A DNA stretch of 64,000 nt, taken from assembly GCA_021292105.1 (NCBI GenBank), contig CM037870.1:14789234-14853233 (forward strand), written 5' to 3'. Below the pieces are notes generated by a model that was not told where the DNA came from, made no database searches, and worked only from the letters and a program-made list of their open reading frames with translations. This document shows positions 1-11,090 of the stretch, one piece after another. This stretch comes from Anadara kagoshimensis. Its lineage: Eukaryota > Mollusca > Bivalvia > Arcoida > Arcidae. The position numbers and the translations under genes are program-made. The first letter of the stretch is position 1. The number at the start of each line of letters is the position of its first letter.

Positions 1-636
1 CACTTTACAATGACATGAGAGACCAACAGCTATAAAATAGCAATTAGAAAGATATATAGCCAGCACCATATATATTCTTTACAACAAAAAGTCTATAAAA
101 AACCGGACCAAAACTTCGCATTCGAACCACCCAACCTCATTTATCCTTAGTCATATAACTTTAAACTAAATGTATCCCAAGTTTAAGTCACCGTGGCAGT
201 CGAATAATGGGCTTTCACGCACCAGTCAAGATTTTTTCACTTATATCGAGACAAAAGGACTTGATATAAGTGAAATAGTGTTGAATAGGACGTTAAATAC
301 AAATACACTACATTATGACCAGAAACTCGATTTCACAAAGGTTTGCTCGATTCCATGTCCATTAGTTCATGGTGTACCATAGAAGGTACATATCAAATAC
401 AAACATACCAATACATGTTAGAACACTTTGAAAACTAGCAAATCTAATGAAACGCTTGAAGTTCCACCAGGGAAGTGAGGCAAAGAGCTCCGGAAATATA
501 CTAGTACACACCTTTTGTCTAATTATCTACAGTTACATCGTGTAAAATCTAAATTGAAAATAAAATATCTCCTACCAAATGTAATGTACCAGATGGACGC
601 AAAATGTTTATTTTTCTCTCTTTTTTAATAAAACAG

Positions 637-817
637 ATATTGGAGATGCATCTAAAGAGAATCGTTATTCTGATGGCGACGCAACAAACACTTCAGAATA
701 CAACACAGGTCTGGCTGAACAGGATAAATGTGATTCTGATGAAGATATCACGCCAAAACAAAGAGTATTGGATGAACAGAACAGTTACAGTCCTGATGCG
801 GATATTGAACAGAGAAG
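637..817 (+). CDS. Copy 1 exon 3
   Basis: The acceptor is AAACAG|AT and the donor AG|GTAAGA. It encodes an acidic linker with one PEYNTGLAEQDKCDSDED-type repeat and ends EQRR. The donor runs straight into a (GA)n tract. Confidence 0.75.

Positions 818-820
<3 letters not shown>

Positions 821-873
<53 letters not shown>
821..873 (+). repeat. (GA)n microsatellite abutting the exon 3 donor of copy 1
   Basis: A pure GA run begins four bases after the GT donor dinucleotide. The same placement is seen in copies 2, 3 and 4. Confidence 0.95.
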
Positions 874-878
<5 letters not shown>

Positions 879-1418
879 GGTTTAAGTCCCAGTCAGAAAC
901 ATTTCACTTACATTGTGACGTCAGTTCTTGGAATAGTGGTGGACATTTTTGACATTTGCATTGCTCTCACAGAAATGTGCATGGGTGTTGAGGTGGCACT
1001 GCCAGTATCATCATCTCTTGTATCTCATATCGTTTTTAGGGGGCACTGTCATTACCAGTGTTCATCTTCTTTTGTATCTCGTATCGGTTCTGGTGGCATT
1101 GTCAGCTGAGCTATATCCCGGTGTATTAAAAACAAAAAGAAAGCATCCGAAAATAGAAAACATTTCTTGCATTATCCAAGATGATTATTATGTCACAAAG
1201 AACACAAACTAATACATGAATAAAACGAGCAAACAATATAAAGTCCAACCTGCCTTAAAGACCACCTCTATATAAGGTCCACCTGCTTATAAAGGTCAGT
1301 AGAATTATATTCCCATAAAGGCCACTTTTACTAGTTCCATTGGGTGGCCTTTATAAACAGGTTTGACTGTATGGTAAAAAAGACAAATATCAAATAGGTT
1401 TGTTTTATTTTGAAATAG

Positions 1419-1774
1419 GTGTATGCTTGATGAGATGGACACCACTTACAACCAAGATGATAACATATCCATAGGTACCTGTTCCCTATCAAACAGTGAT
1501 ATACAGATTGATTTCACGTCACAGGAAAACCATGATATCTTATCCAAAGGCACTGAATCTCTGTCGGGTAGTGTTCAACGAATAAATACCACACCTAACA
1601 AAGAGAACGACACGTCAAACAAAGAAGATGGCTATCTATTAAACACAAAAGATTGTACCACATCAAAGAAACAAGTTGACGTCACACCAATCGGCACCTG
1701 CTCTCTGTCAGACACAGATAAACAAATGGTAGAAAAGGATATTTTTGTAGAAGAAGATCTTAAAAATAGCAATG
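1419..1774 (+). CDS. Copy 1 exon 4
   Basis: The acceptor is AAATAG|GTG and the donor AATG|GTAGGT. It is 356 bp, the same length as in copy 2. It is acidic and Ser/Thr-rich, with the motif IGTCSLS occurring twice. Confidence 0.75.
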
Positions 1775-1837
1775 GTAGGTTAATAGTATGTAGCAGATCT
1801 TAATTAAACACAAACATATCAGTCCATGTCCAAGCCA

Positions 1838-2490
1838 CAATCCCAAAAGTCAACCACAAACACACATGTCTATGTCCAAATAAAAAACCCAAAAGCAAAG
1901 TAAAAATCTTGTTTAATAGCAAAATATGTTAAAACACACTAACTTCTACCATGGAAGTGAGGCCGATTGCTCCGGAAGAGTAAACACGCCACATGTGTCA
2001 TAAAACTTAGGGGGCAATCTTTGTCCAAGTCACAATTCCAAAAGTCAACCACAAACATACATGTCTATGTCCAAATCAAAAACCCAAAAGCAAAGTAAAA
2101 ATCTTGTTTAATAGCAAATTATGTTTAAACACACTAACTTCTACCATGGAAGTGAGGCCGATTGCTCCGGGAGGGTAAACACGCCACATGTGTCATAAAA
2201 CTTAGGGGGCAATCTTTGTCCAAGTCACAATTCCAAAAGTCAACCACAAACATACATGTCCATGTCCAAATCAAAACCCCAAAAGCAAAGTAAACACTTT
2301 GTTTAATAGCAAATTCTGTCAAAACACATTAACTTCCACAATGGAACTGAGGCCGATTGCCCCGGAAGAGTAAGCATCTCCTACAGACGTCACGTGTGTC
2401 ACAAAACTGCGGGGGCAATCTTCGATACATGGACATTCTAGTGCTTATTGTGGTGATGGCCATTAAACGTTTTGAGGGACTGTGCTAGCA
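1838..2490 (+). repeat. R1 interspersed repeat, amplified as 193-bp tandem units in copy 1 intron 4
   Basis: The segment starting CACAAT(C/T)CCAAAAGTCAACC recurs at 1838, 2031 and 2224, a spacing of exactly 193. Each unit has the R1 core GGAAGTGAGGCCGATTGC followed by the CACATGTGTCATAAAAC block. Copies 2 and 3 carry a single unit at the same intron position. Confidence 0.8.
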
Positions 2491-2695
2491 ATGCCACTGA
2501 CATTCGGCAAGCTTACTGACAAGTTTTCTGGAACTCGGTTGCTGCGTTTCTCTTGGCCACAAAGGTTTTTTTACATTAAGACATTAAACATGTAGTTTTC
2601 TTTAATTTATAATCCATTTTGAAATCGCCTGTTGTTCTATTGCTTTGCTGTTTTAATGTGGTTTTACTATTTCTCTATTTGATGTATTTTTACAG

Positions 2696-2789
2696 ATTCC
2701 GGAAAACAACAAGATGCCGAAGATAATTCAAACACATCCCCAAAGACCGGTCTATATATTGACCCAATGGTGATGGACAGTCGAAAAGA
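2696..2789 (+). CDS. Copy 1 exon 5
   Basis: It is 94 bp, TTTACAG|AT to AAAAGA|GTAAGT, and encodes a short conserved linker containing SPKTGLYIDPMVMDSRK. The size is identical in all four copies. Confidence 0.75.
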
Positions 2790-2827
2790 GTAAGTGATAT
2801 TCTAATTAAAATATAGACAAACACTAT

Positions 2828-3048
2828 TAACCTGTCTGTTTGACCTTTAATTTAAATATTAAATATGGACGAGTACAATTAATAATAGGAAAACACTTGT
2901 TCATTTCGTCACAAGTTTCAAAAAGTAAACACATGCAGGGTGTATGTACCAACAGGAAATCCTCAGTTAACACTGCCCATGTATTAAATGGGTCCCCTAT
3001 ATGAATATTCTTAATGAAAGGTCAAGCGGACAGGTTAAGTTGTTTGTC
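2828..3048. mobile_element. MITE-B in copy 1 intron 5
   Basis: The left end AACCTGTCTGTTTGACCTTT and right end AAAGGTCAAGCGGACAGGTT are inverted repeats about 220 bp apart, with no coding capacity. Equivalent elements sit in intron 5 of the other three copies. Confidence 0.7.
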
Positions 3049-3307
3049 TCTACATACTTTTGAGAAACATTCACTTGCCATTTAATACGACCAAGATACA
3101 TAAGCATAATTAATCATTGAGAAACGATATTAATCCGTAAGCTGGTAGTTCGGAGACCGAGACTACCTTTACATAAGAAAATTGAATAAGAGAATGTTTG
3201 TCCTCTACAAGGTTATCGTATTCATTCATTTCGGTTTTTTAAAAACTAATCAAGAGAATTGTGTTGTTGATATCAAATAGTTGTTCTGTAGAAAGAGATA
3301 TTGGTGT

Positions 3308-3530
3308 GGGATGGAGTACTGAAGTTTTACACTGCAGTCAAGTCAATATTCCTTCACTTACAACAAACGGTCAGTTCTGAAATGGTGCAGGAAATCTTAA
3401 AAAAGCCACCAATTTTCGGCAAGAGAACTGAAACTTTCTCACATGGCGATCTGTCCTGATTGTGACTCGAACCAAGGAGATGAGATGTGTTGTGAGCACG
3501 CGCTTTAGACCATTTGGTTATCGATGCCCT
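3308..3530 (-). mobile_element. tRNA-derived SINE (family S1) in copy 1 intron 5
   Basis: On the minus strand it begins with a tRNA-like head (GGCATCGATAACCAAATGGTCTAAAG..., with a degenerate B box GGTTCGAGTC) and ends with the tail found in many repeats here. The same insertion is present in intron 5 of copies 2, 3 and 4. Confidence 0.65.
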
Positions 3531-3582
3531 TAAAACGAGGATAGAGATGCAAATTAAAAGATGCTCTTTTGTTAAATTGTAG

Positions 3583-6500
3583 GATTCTCCTAAATTTGAA
3601 AAACCTGATCCAGCAAAATGTGAAACAAGTAAAAGATATGAGGAAATGCAAGGCACAACTCAACATAGCTGTACACAAAGCTGAGCTGAGAGTTGAAAGA
3701 ACAAAGAAGACCAATGATGAGATGAAGGTTAAAATAGCAGCAATTAGAGCAGATTTCTGGAAGAAAGCCAAACAATTCCCCGCAACAGTTTCAATCAAAG
3801 TTAACAGATGCGACAATTGGGTTCGAAAACGTAAACAAGATATAGTGGATGATCTAAATACAGTAAAACGAAAGGAAAAATTACTCAAAGATGTAATACC
3901 GAAATTGATCAAAGAAAATGCTTTGAGGAAAACATGGACACCGACAGTACCTATGATAATCTTTTCCCCCGTGATTGCACATCTTAATTTACAATTTTTT
4001 GAAGAATTTGGGACAATATTTCGATTTAAAAAACTAAGACCTGGGATTTATTTTAGACATCCGTTTTACAGGACAACTTATCATGTCGCGGAAGAGAAGG
4101 TGGAGAACTTCAAAGAAAAACACCCATACTTTTATTACCATTGTCAACGCTATATAAAGAACATTGACGATGAAGTATTTCATCAACAGACTGAAGATGT
4201 TATTTGGTACGATGAAAAGAAACACGGCTTAAAAGAAATCAAAGAAGAGGACATCCAGAAACACGAATATATCAATATTGAAAATAAACAAGCAAAGAGC
4301 GGCAAGGAAAAAGCAAAGAATAATGGAGCAAACTTAAAAATGAAAAATGAAGATACAATGGTGATTGATGGGAGCACATGTGTTAAAACACAGAAAAGTG
4401 TTACAAATACTGGCCCGAAAACGACAAAGAAAAAAGAAGAAATGAGGAAAGAGAATAGTAATTCTACTGATAGAATAGTTCAAAATAAAAACCAAGCGCC
4501 TACAAAGATCACAAGAAAGACAATTGTGGAACCAAGGGTAAACGTTTGTAAAGGAAAAGCAATTCACGGAAAAGTTACGATACCAAAACCAAGAAATAGC
4601 AGTGCAGAAAAAGTTAAAACAGATACAAATAGAAGTATGAAAGAGATAACAAGGAATGATCATGACAAAGAAAAGAAAAACCAGAAAAATATGAAAGAAG
4701 ATAAAAAGATATTAGAAAGAATAGAAAACTTGCGAAAACAGGGAAAAGATGCATTTTTGAAGACCACAGGGGACAAAGGCTTTATCTATATAAAACCTAC
4801 TTTTTTACAAGGTATCGAAACAGAAGTAGTAACAATCGCCACTTGGCCACTGTCGTTATAAAAAGAGGTCAGTCAGTAGGTGATGCAAATGTTGTTCGGA
4901 GGCCCCCATCTGCTCCTATTAAACATGCAGCTATGAGAAGATTCGGCACCACAAAGCAATCAAATTCTCTCTCGGACAATATAAGAGTACATGCAAAACC
5001 AGTACCAGTTATAGGAAAACAAGATACCGTTGTTATCAGCAAAATGTGGCCTACAAGACACAAACATCAAGAAAACCACCAAACAGCAATGTGCCTTCAC
5101 ACGTATTCGTTTAAAAAAAGAACAATCAAAATGTGGTGTAATTCAGAGGAAGAGAAAACATGGATCTGAGCCTACATTTCTGATGCATTCGATAATAAGG
5201 CCAAAGCAGACCATGATAAACTAACATGGACAGACAAATCCCTGTTTCGAGGAATGATATATCAGAGATTTTACGAGGCCAAAAAAAAACATTTAATAAG
5301 TTCCGTAGAGTCTCAAACACAATCTTTGATACCCATTTCGGTTAATTACATGAAAAAAGTGCCAAAGAATAGTCCTTTCGAGGGAACCGGCGCCTTATGG
5401 TCATATAATTACCCGGGATTTTACAATGCCACAAAAGAGAACATTTAATAAGTTCCATAACAAGTCTAAAAAACAGCGAAAATCTTTGATACCCATTTCT
5501 GTTAATTATATGAAAGAATGGAACCAAAGAAAAGTTGTATCAAGAGAACCGGCGCCTTATGGTCATAAAATTCCACGGAATCAAACCACGGTTGTGTCAT
5601 GGGAACCAGCGCCTTATGATCATTTGAATTTCAGGGACCAAAATAAGGTTGTGTCTAGAGAACCGACACCTTATGATCATATAATTTCCAAGTCATTGGT
5701 GAATATATGCCATGGTCAGATGATGAAGATGTATATGATAATCCAGAAGTTAATAAGGAAAAGCCTGAAAACAGTCGTCAACATGACACCATTATTGTGA
5801 AGAAAAAGGAAACAATAACGAAAAAATAGAAACTAAAGTCAAAGTCACAACCAATACAAGTTTATTACTTCAAGAAGGAGACAATGGCGTTTCAATAGAA
5901 CCTACGATTTATGGTCCAAAAATTGTCCGGGACCAAAGCAAGGAAGAGTCCAGAGAACCAACACCTTATGATCACATAATTTCCCAAGTCATTCGTGAAT
6001 ATATGCCATGGTCGATGATGAAGATGATAATGAAAAGTTAATAAGGACAAGCCTAAAAACAGTACCATGACACCATTCTGTGAGAAAAAGAGAACAATAG
6101 AACGAAAAGGAAACATTAAAAAACTAAGTGCAAAGTTAAAAGCAATGGAAGTCTAAATTTTCTAGAAGATGACAATGTCATCACAAAGAAATCAAGAAAT
6201 GTTATTCTGCTTCCACCTATAACACCGACATCAAGTCCTACCAAACGGGCTAGGTCAAGGTCAGAGAGATGCAAATCTTATAAATCTGAGAAGCAAGACA
6301 AAAGTAAGAATGATAGTTTGGTTGTCAATGTGAACAGTACATTGAATGGCAGGAACTCGGTATCAGTTACTGTACCAAAGATTTCAGTGACAGACACCAA
6401 CATGTCTGGAAAATCACTAGAAGGTAAAAACTGTCACAATGTTCCGCGAACTCAAGAAAAGAAATATGAAATGTGCGAAATCGTACCCCATCCGCCAGAG

Positions 6501-6797
6501 TCGCCAAAGGATACGAGTAAACGCAGAGGAAGAAAATTGCGAACTCCAACACGCAAAGAAATTGCTTCAAAGATTTCTAACCCGGAAGCAAAAAGAACGT
6601 CTGCTGAAGCATTATTAGAACACAGAAGTCAATCCACTGCAAACATTCGTCATGATTCGAGTAAAAGTGAAAAGACACTGTTGGAAAACATTGATGAAAG
6701 AATGTTGTCTTCTGTTATGGATGAACAATTTAATTCTGCCAGAAAGTCTTTTCGTGGACAGTCTGAATTAGTTCTGCCACCAATCAGAAACCATTAA
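3583..6797 (+). pseudogene. Copy 1 exon 6, frameshifted
   Basis: The acceptor is TTGTAG|GATTCTCC. It is open from 3583 to 4861, then broken. Downstream pieces readable in other frames still show RPPSAPIKHAA, SLIPISVNYMK, REPAPYGH and the C-terminal DEQFNSARKS...LVLPPIRNH. Two acidic EYMPWSDDE-type blocks are recognisable near 5700 and 6000 but out of frame. Confidence 0.8.
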
Positions 6798-7034
6798 AAT
6801 GGAACGGTAGAAACCGGAAAACGAATTTTGAGACGAGAAAAAGAATTTTTTTCTGTATATACTGTGATATTTTTGTCAATATTTGTATTACTTGAAATAA
6901 TATAAACATATCCTTAAAGTTCTTTCATCAAGGTTTTGATAGAACTTCCATAGATCTTTAAGGAGAAGTTGCAGTGTTTTAACCTTTCAAATTTTTGTAT
7001 AATATATTCATCTGTGAAAGAATGACGATGTTAT

Positions 7035-7205
7035 GTACCAACCAAGATTGTAGTATTTAGTAAACCACTGACCCTCGTTAATTGAACTTACAACTTTCTC
7101 ACACTAGGATCTGCCCGAGTACGATTCGAACCTCGGCGATGAGAGGCACTGTGATCTGTAAACGGGCGCTTATAACCACTTGGCCAAATAGACTCAACGT
7201 CCTTA
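7035..7205 (-). mobile_element. SINE S1, 3' flank of copy 1
   Basis: The minus strand reads a tRNA-like head with TTGGCCAAGTGGTTATAAGC and a B box AGGTTCGAATCG. An equivalent insertion follows copy 2 (18885-19045) and copy 4 (52582-52760), so it travelled with the duplicated segment. Confidence 0.7.
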
Positions 7206-8669
7206 GAGCCACAATACAAATGTATCAGTGTGGACAATTGTGGATGATTGAAATTGAACCTTTATAACCCTTGTATAACCAAATCAACCAAGTTGAGTTG
7301 AGTAATGGTGTTTGAAGTCCCAATTAAGAATATTTCACTTATATCGAGACATCGCCAGGTGTAGGCGAAGGTGCAGAAATTTTGCCTGTCTTTTTCGCTG
7401 ATGGCTTTGTTTATTTGTCACAAAATAAAGTGATGTGTTGTTGGTGCATGGAGCATAACTGCTTATCTCGGGTTACAGTGTAAGTTGGCATCTAAATGAT
7501 CTCGTCGTAAAGTAAATACATGTCCTTTATTGAAGATTTCATCACGGCTGACTAGATGAACACCTACGATAAAACCGGAGATGGCGAAATTTTGGTTTTT
7601 ACTTTGTCATTTTGCGCCAAGTTAATTTTCAATAGCTCCGTATGTGATAGGTCTAGGGTTCAAATCTCTAACGATGTCTGTCTGACCAAAACTTCAAAAC
7701 AGATAGCGGTTGTTCTTTCGCAAAGCATTCGGAATTTAGAATTGAAAGTCACGGGGTCGGAGGAGACCTTATAATCGGTGGTACCTTTGTTTTATCATGC
7801 ATTGTGCTTCTTTTTCTTGTTTTTGTTTGTGCCTCTGGCTTTTTCAAGTACGTGCATTTCAGCTGCAACTTTCGTTTTTGTTCATTTATAGCATGTTCAC
7901 ACAACCAAAATTGAACATTTCTCTTTTAATTTAATTATAAATACAGCCTTTTTAACCTTAGATAGGTTGTACCTGACACTATACAAGAAGTGTCGATAGT
8001 CACATTTTCATTTTTGAAGGCTTCCTTTACTTTCAATTATTCTATTTCAAAATGAAACTAATTATATTTTTTTCTCTCAAATGTAATAGGAATTTAAGAC
8101 TATTATCATTCTATTTAAATTTTTACCTTATAAATCTGATTATGTTGCTATACTAGAGAACATTTAGGTATATTATCTAGGTATTCATGGCAAATTACAC
8201 ACAAATGCTTCATTTAAGACTTCATTACGACCGACTAGCTAAAAATCTCCAATATTACCTGTGGTTAAAAAGATTTGGGCTTAACTTCGTAGTTCTTACA
8301 GCCAAGTTCGTTATTCACATCTTTTGTAGTTCAAACTGAAGTCATTATGTTAGTAAGGTGATCAGATCATAAATGTCACCGTATTGCCTGTGGGTTTTCC
8401 ATTCATAAATATTAAAACAAGGGCTAGCAATATAAGGTGACGAATACCCCCGAACAAGCATCAGCGTTTACCTTTCCAGAACACCCGGTCTTACTTTTGT
8501 GGTGGACGTTCACGTGTTTAACTTAATTTGACAGTTTTCACATTTTACTTTGTCTTAGGTTGTGATTTGGACATGCATCGTTATGTTTGTTTTTGATTAG
8601 CTTTGGACTTATCAGCCAGATGGAACGTCATACGAAAAAATTGATATTGTTCAATGTAGAATGAATGAG

Positions 8670-8893
8670 TGAGTAGAGCGGAATGAAGTTATAGAATTTA
8701 ACGCCAAGAAATGATTCTTTCACTTACATCGAGACGGTCAGTTCAGGTATTGTGCAGAAATCTACCTACCTACGGCGAGCAATCTATCAATTTTTCTCAA
8801 ACTAGGATCTGTCCTGAATGGGATTCGATCTTAAGCGGTGAGAGGTGCTGTTATCCGTCAGCGTACACTTTAGACCACTCTGTCACCGAGGCC
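8670..8893 (-). mobile_element. SINE S1
   Basis: The minus strand starts GGCCTCGGTGACAGAGTGG (A-box region). The S1 body (CACTAGGATCTGTCC-like) is followed by the tail with CGATGTAAGTGAAA. Confidence 0.75.
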
Positions 8894-10369
8894 TACAACA
8901 CCAAAGAGCTCAAAATATCTTAAACATAGCTAAGACATCCAGATGCATCGCATTATAAAAATCACATTTAAGACAAGCATGGTTCGGTTCCATATTCTGC
9001 AAGTCATACCTTTAATTTTTCGACGATAAGTTAGATTTAATTAATCTGAAGAATTATTTAAACACAAGTCCGTGTGGTGTCTGAATACCGGACCTACCAA
9101 TAAAGGTCACACTAAGAAAGACCCCTTGCCCAAATGGTGCCGGGCATGTTCGAACCCATACTGGTGATTCGAGACCTTTAGGTTTGAAGGTGAACTATCA
9201 ACCAGCCTCTAGTGACAATATACTTTGGGTGGTGTCTCCTTGTTGTCCAACAGTCGTGTCCTAATTTTGAATTTCTATTTGGAACTAGTCATTCAATGTT
9301 ACCACAATTAGATACATGATTTTTCCCCATTAAATCAATACACATCACACGACACTTTATGAAAACATTAACATAGCTAATAATTCTATGTCATGTTAAA
9401 ACGATTGATTGATTGAGTGGGGATTTATGTTCCAGTCAAGACCAGAGGAACCTCATCGTGCAGTGGTGCAACCCCCTTGCTGGAAGAGTGCCGTGGCAGG
9501 ATGGCATGCTCCTCCCCCATTAGCTATGCTTACTGATCATGTTAGTTAGGGAATCTGGAGTACTAATATGTAAATGTTGATGTGATAATTAATATATGTA
9601 CTGATGACATTAATGTAATGAATTAAAATGTAAAAGGCATTTTGCAGTTTTGACTTTACTACATTAAAACTAAAGTAAAACTTTTATATGCGTGGCAAGC
9701 CGCGCTTCCAACGACGCTGAGCCGCGGTTACCCGTGATTGGGAAGTGCTATGGCAGTAGAGTGTCCATTTTACGTCCGCGCTCAACATGTGATCAGCAGT
9801 GCTACAGACGCGATGAGGCCGCGGTTAGCCGTGGGAACTTGCCGCTTTTTTCCAGCGTTCGAACATATGCTAATCTACACGTGGCTGAACTCGGTTAGGC
9901 AGTGTTAAGGCAGTGCTTCAGCAGTGAAACAGCCGCCGACGGCCATATCCCATACAAAGCACGACCAAGTCAAAATTGAACAAATATTACCACTTACGAC
10001 CACGTTTGCCAGATTTTCATGACTTTTTTGAACGTAATTTAGATATGCAGTGCTGTGTGACCGTGACTTTATGATAAAACTTACTAAAATCGTATATGAC
10101 AACTGTATAAAACATTTATTTTGTTCAAATTTTCCACTGTTCATTTTTTTCAGAGCAATAAATAAAGAGCATCTTAGGATTTTATACGCTGACGTCTTCA
10201 GGCAGGTGACGACAATTTGTCGTTTACGTTTTTATAAAATGTCATAATTTTAAAAATGTAACGGTCAAATAGACAAAAACCTTTAGATATTTTTATTCAA
10301 TTATAAATATTTCCGTTATCGCACACTTCGAATTTAGTGTCGATTAATCTTCAAGTGAGAAAGGCATAC

Positions 10370-10597
10370 AGTACAGACCTGTGGAAAACTTAACACCGAG
10401 TTGACGAATTAGTACCGAAACGGCAGCTTAAGTTATCTCTACTCATTTTCGACAATTTTTTAGCACCTGTTTTCTTTTGCTCGGCAACTTTTTGGTCATT
10501 AGCTATTCATATATCGTTCAATCGACGACCTTAATTTTTCGTCTTCGTTTCAGGCGCAAGCTCAGTATAAACTTTCAACAGGTATGTACTATACCGA
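10370..10597. mobile_element. MITE-A
   Basis: The left end ACAGACCTGTGGAAAACTTAA and right end AAACTTTCAACAGGTATGTA are inverted repeats about 225 bp apart. Similar pairs occur at 12103-12421, 20373-20645 and 50009-50222. Confidence 0.6.
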
Positions 10598-10869
10598 GCG
10601 GCTAAAACCGCCAAAATAACATCACTTTTTTAAATCGTGTTTTCATTTATTTTGGATTTTAAAAATCATAGAAGTAAGTCTTTTTAGGCGATATAAATTA
10701 TAATAGCATTCATTTGAAAACATACGTTTAACATGGTGTCGATTACAGACAGTAAAAAAAGTTCAAAAAATTGTAAAATAACCGATGAGAGCTGTAAACG
10801 GTTAATTAAAGCTTTTGGCGTGAAAATGAATATCGCACCGTGATTAGTAAATTGGACCGATACTTTACA

Positions 10870-11055
10870 TGCTTGTAACAATTAATGTGACGTCATATCC
10901 GCCGGGCATCCCTGCATGACAACGAATATGAAGAAGTCACGTGTTTGCGACAATAAAGATAACGTCATATCCGCCCAGCATCCCTGCTTGACAACGATTA
11001 ACAAACACCGAAGTTTAGTGTAAAAAATTGTTGACCATAAAGTGATTACTTCAAA
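10870..11055 (+). promoter_or_regulatory. Promoter of copy 2 with duplicated CRE/E-box module
   Basis: Two modules stand upstream of the ATG. The first has TGACGTCATATCCGCC (10888-) followed by GCATCCCTGCATGACAACG. A CACGTG follows at about 10939, then a second box AACGTCATATCCGCC (10961-) and CATCCCTGCTTGACAACG. The same order of boxes precedes copies 3 and 4. Binding by CREB/ATF-like or bHLH factors is inferred from the motifs alone. Confidence 0.6.
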
Positions 11056-11090
11056 ATGCCGAAAAATCGGAAAAGTGGAAAAAGAAAGAG
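11056..11090 (+). CDS. Copy 2 exon 1
   Basis: Start codon followed by a basic stretch, MPKNRKSGKRK, ending AG|GTGAGT in phase 2. Confidence 0.75.

Larger units (their letters stand above)
637..6797 (+). pseudogene. Copy 1 of the tandem charged-protein family, decayed
   Basis: Exons 3-6 are visible (637-817, 1419-1774, 2696-2789, 3583-6797) and match copies 2 and 3 in order, size, phase and splice sites. Exons 1 and 2 would lie left of the window. Exons 3-5 and the first 1.25 kb of exon 6 are open. A 1-nt loss near 4820, relative to copy 3, brings a stop at 4859-4861. Further small deletions follow near 5010, 5240, 5690 and 6014, so the 3' two-thirds hops between frames before ending in the family C-terminus (LVLPPIRNH, stop at 6797). 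If transcribed it would give a truncated protein with the coiled-coil part only. Either it is a true pseudogene or this stretch is poorly polished assembly. The other copies being clean across the same sequence favours a pseudogene. I do not recognise the protein family. Confidence 0.8.
6850..10860. other. Intergenic region with repeats only, copy 1 to copy 2
   Basis: I find no gene. It holds SINE S1 copies (7035-7205, 8670-8893), a fragment of SINE S2 tail (7297-7400), a probable S2 head (7620-7790), a minus-strand R1 copy (8450-8615) and a MITE-A (10370-10597). The rest is AT-rich sequence without recognisable structure. Confidence 0.6.

Noticed and set aside
604..885. Frame ending in a run of Arg-Glu repeats (REREREREK-like) past exon 3 of copy 1
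   Set aside because: It is read-through of the GA microsatellite beyond a good GTAAGA donor that is conserved in all copies.
9692..9898. GC-richer stretch with a 68-codon open frame
   Set aside because: Composition differs slightly from the surroundings, but no homology, repeat or splice signal could be seen.
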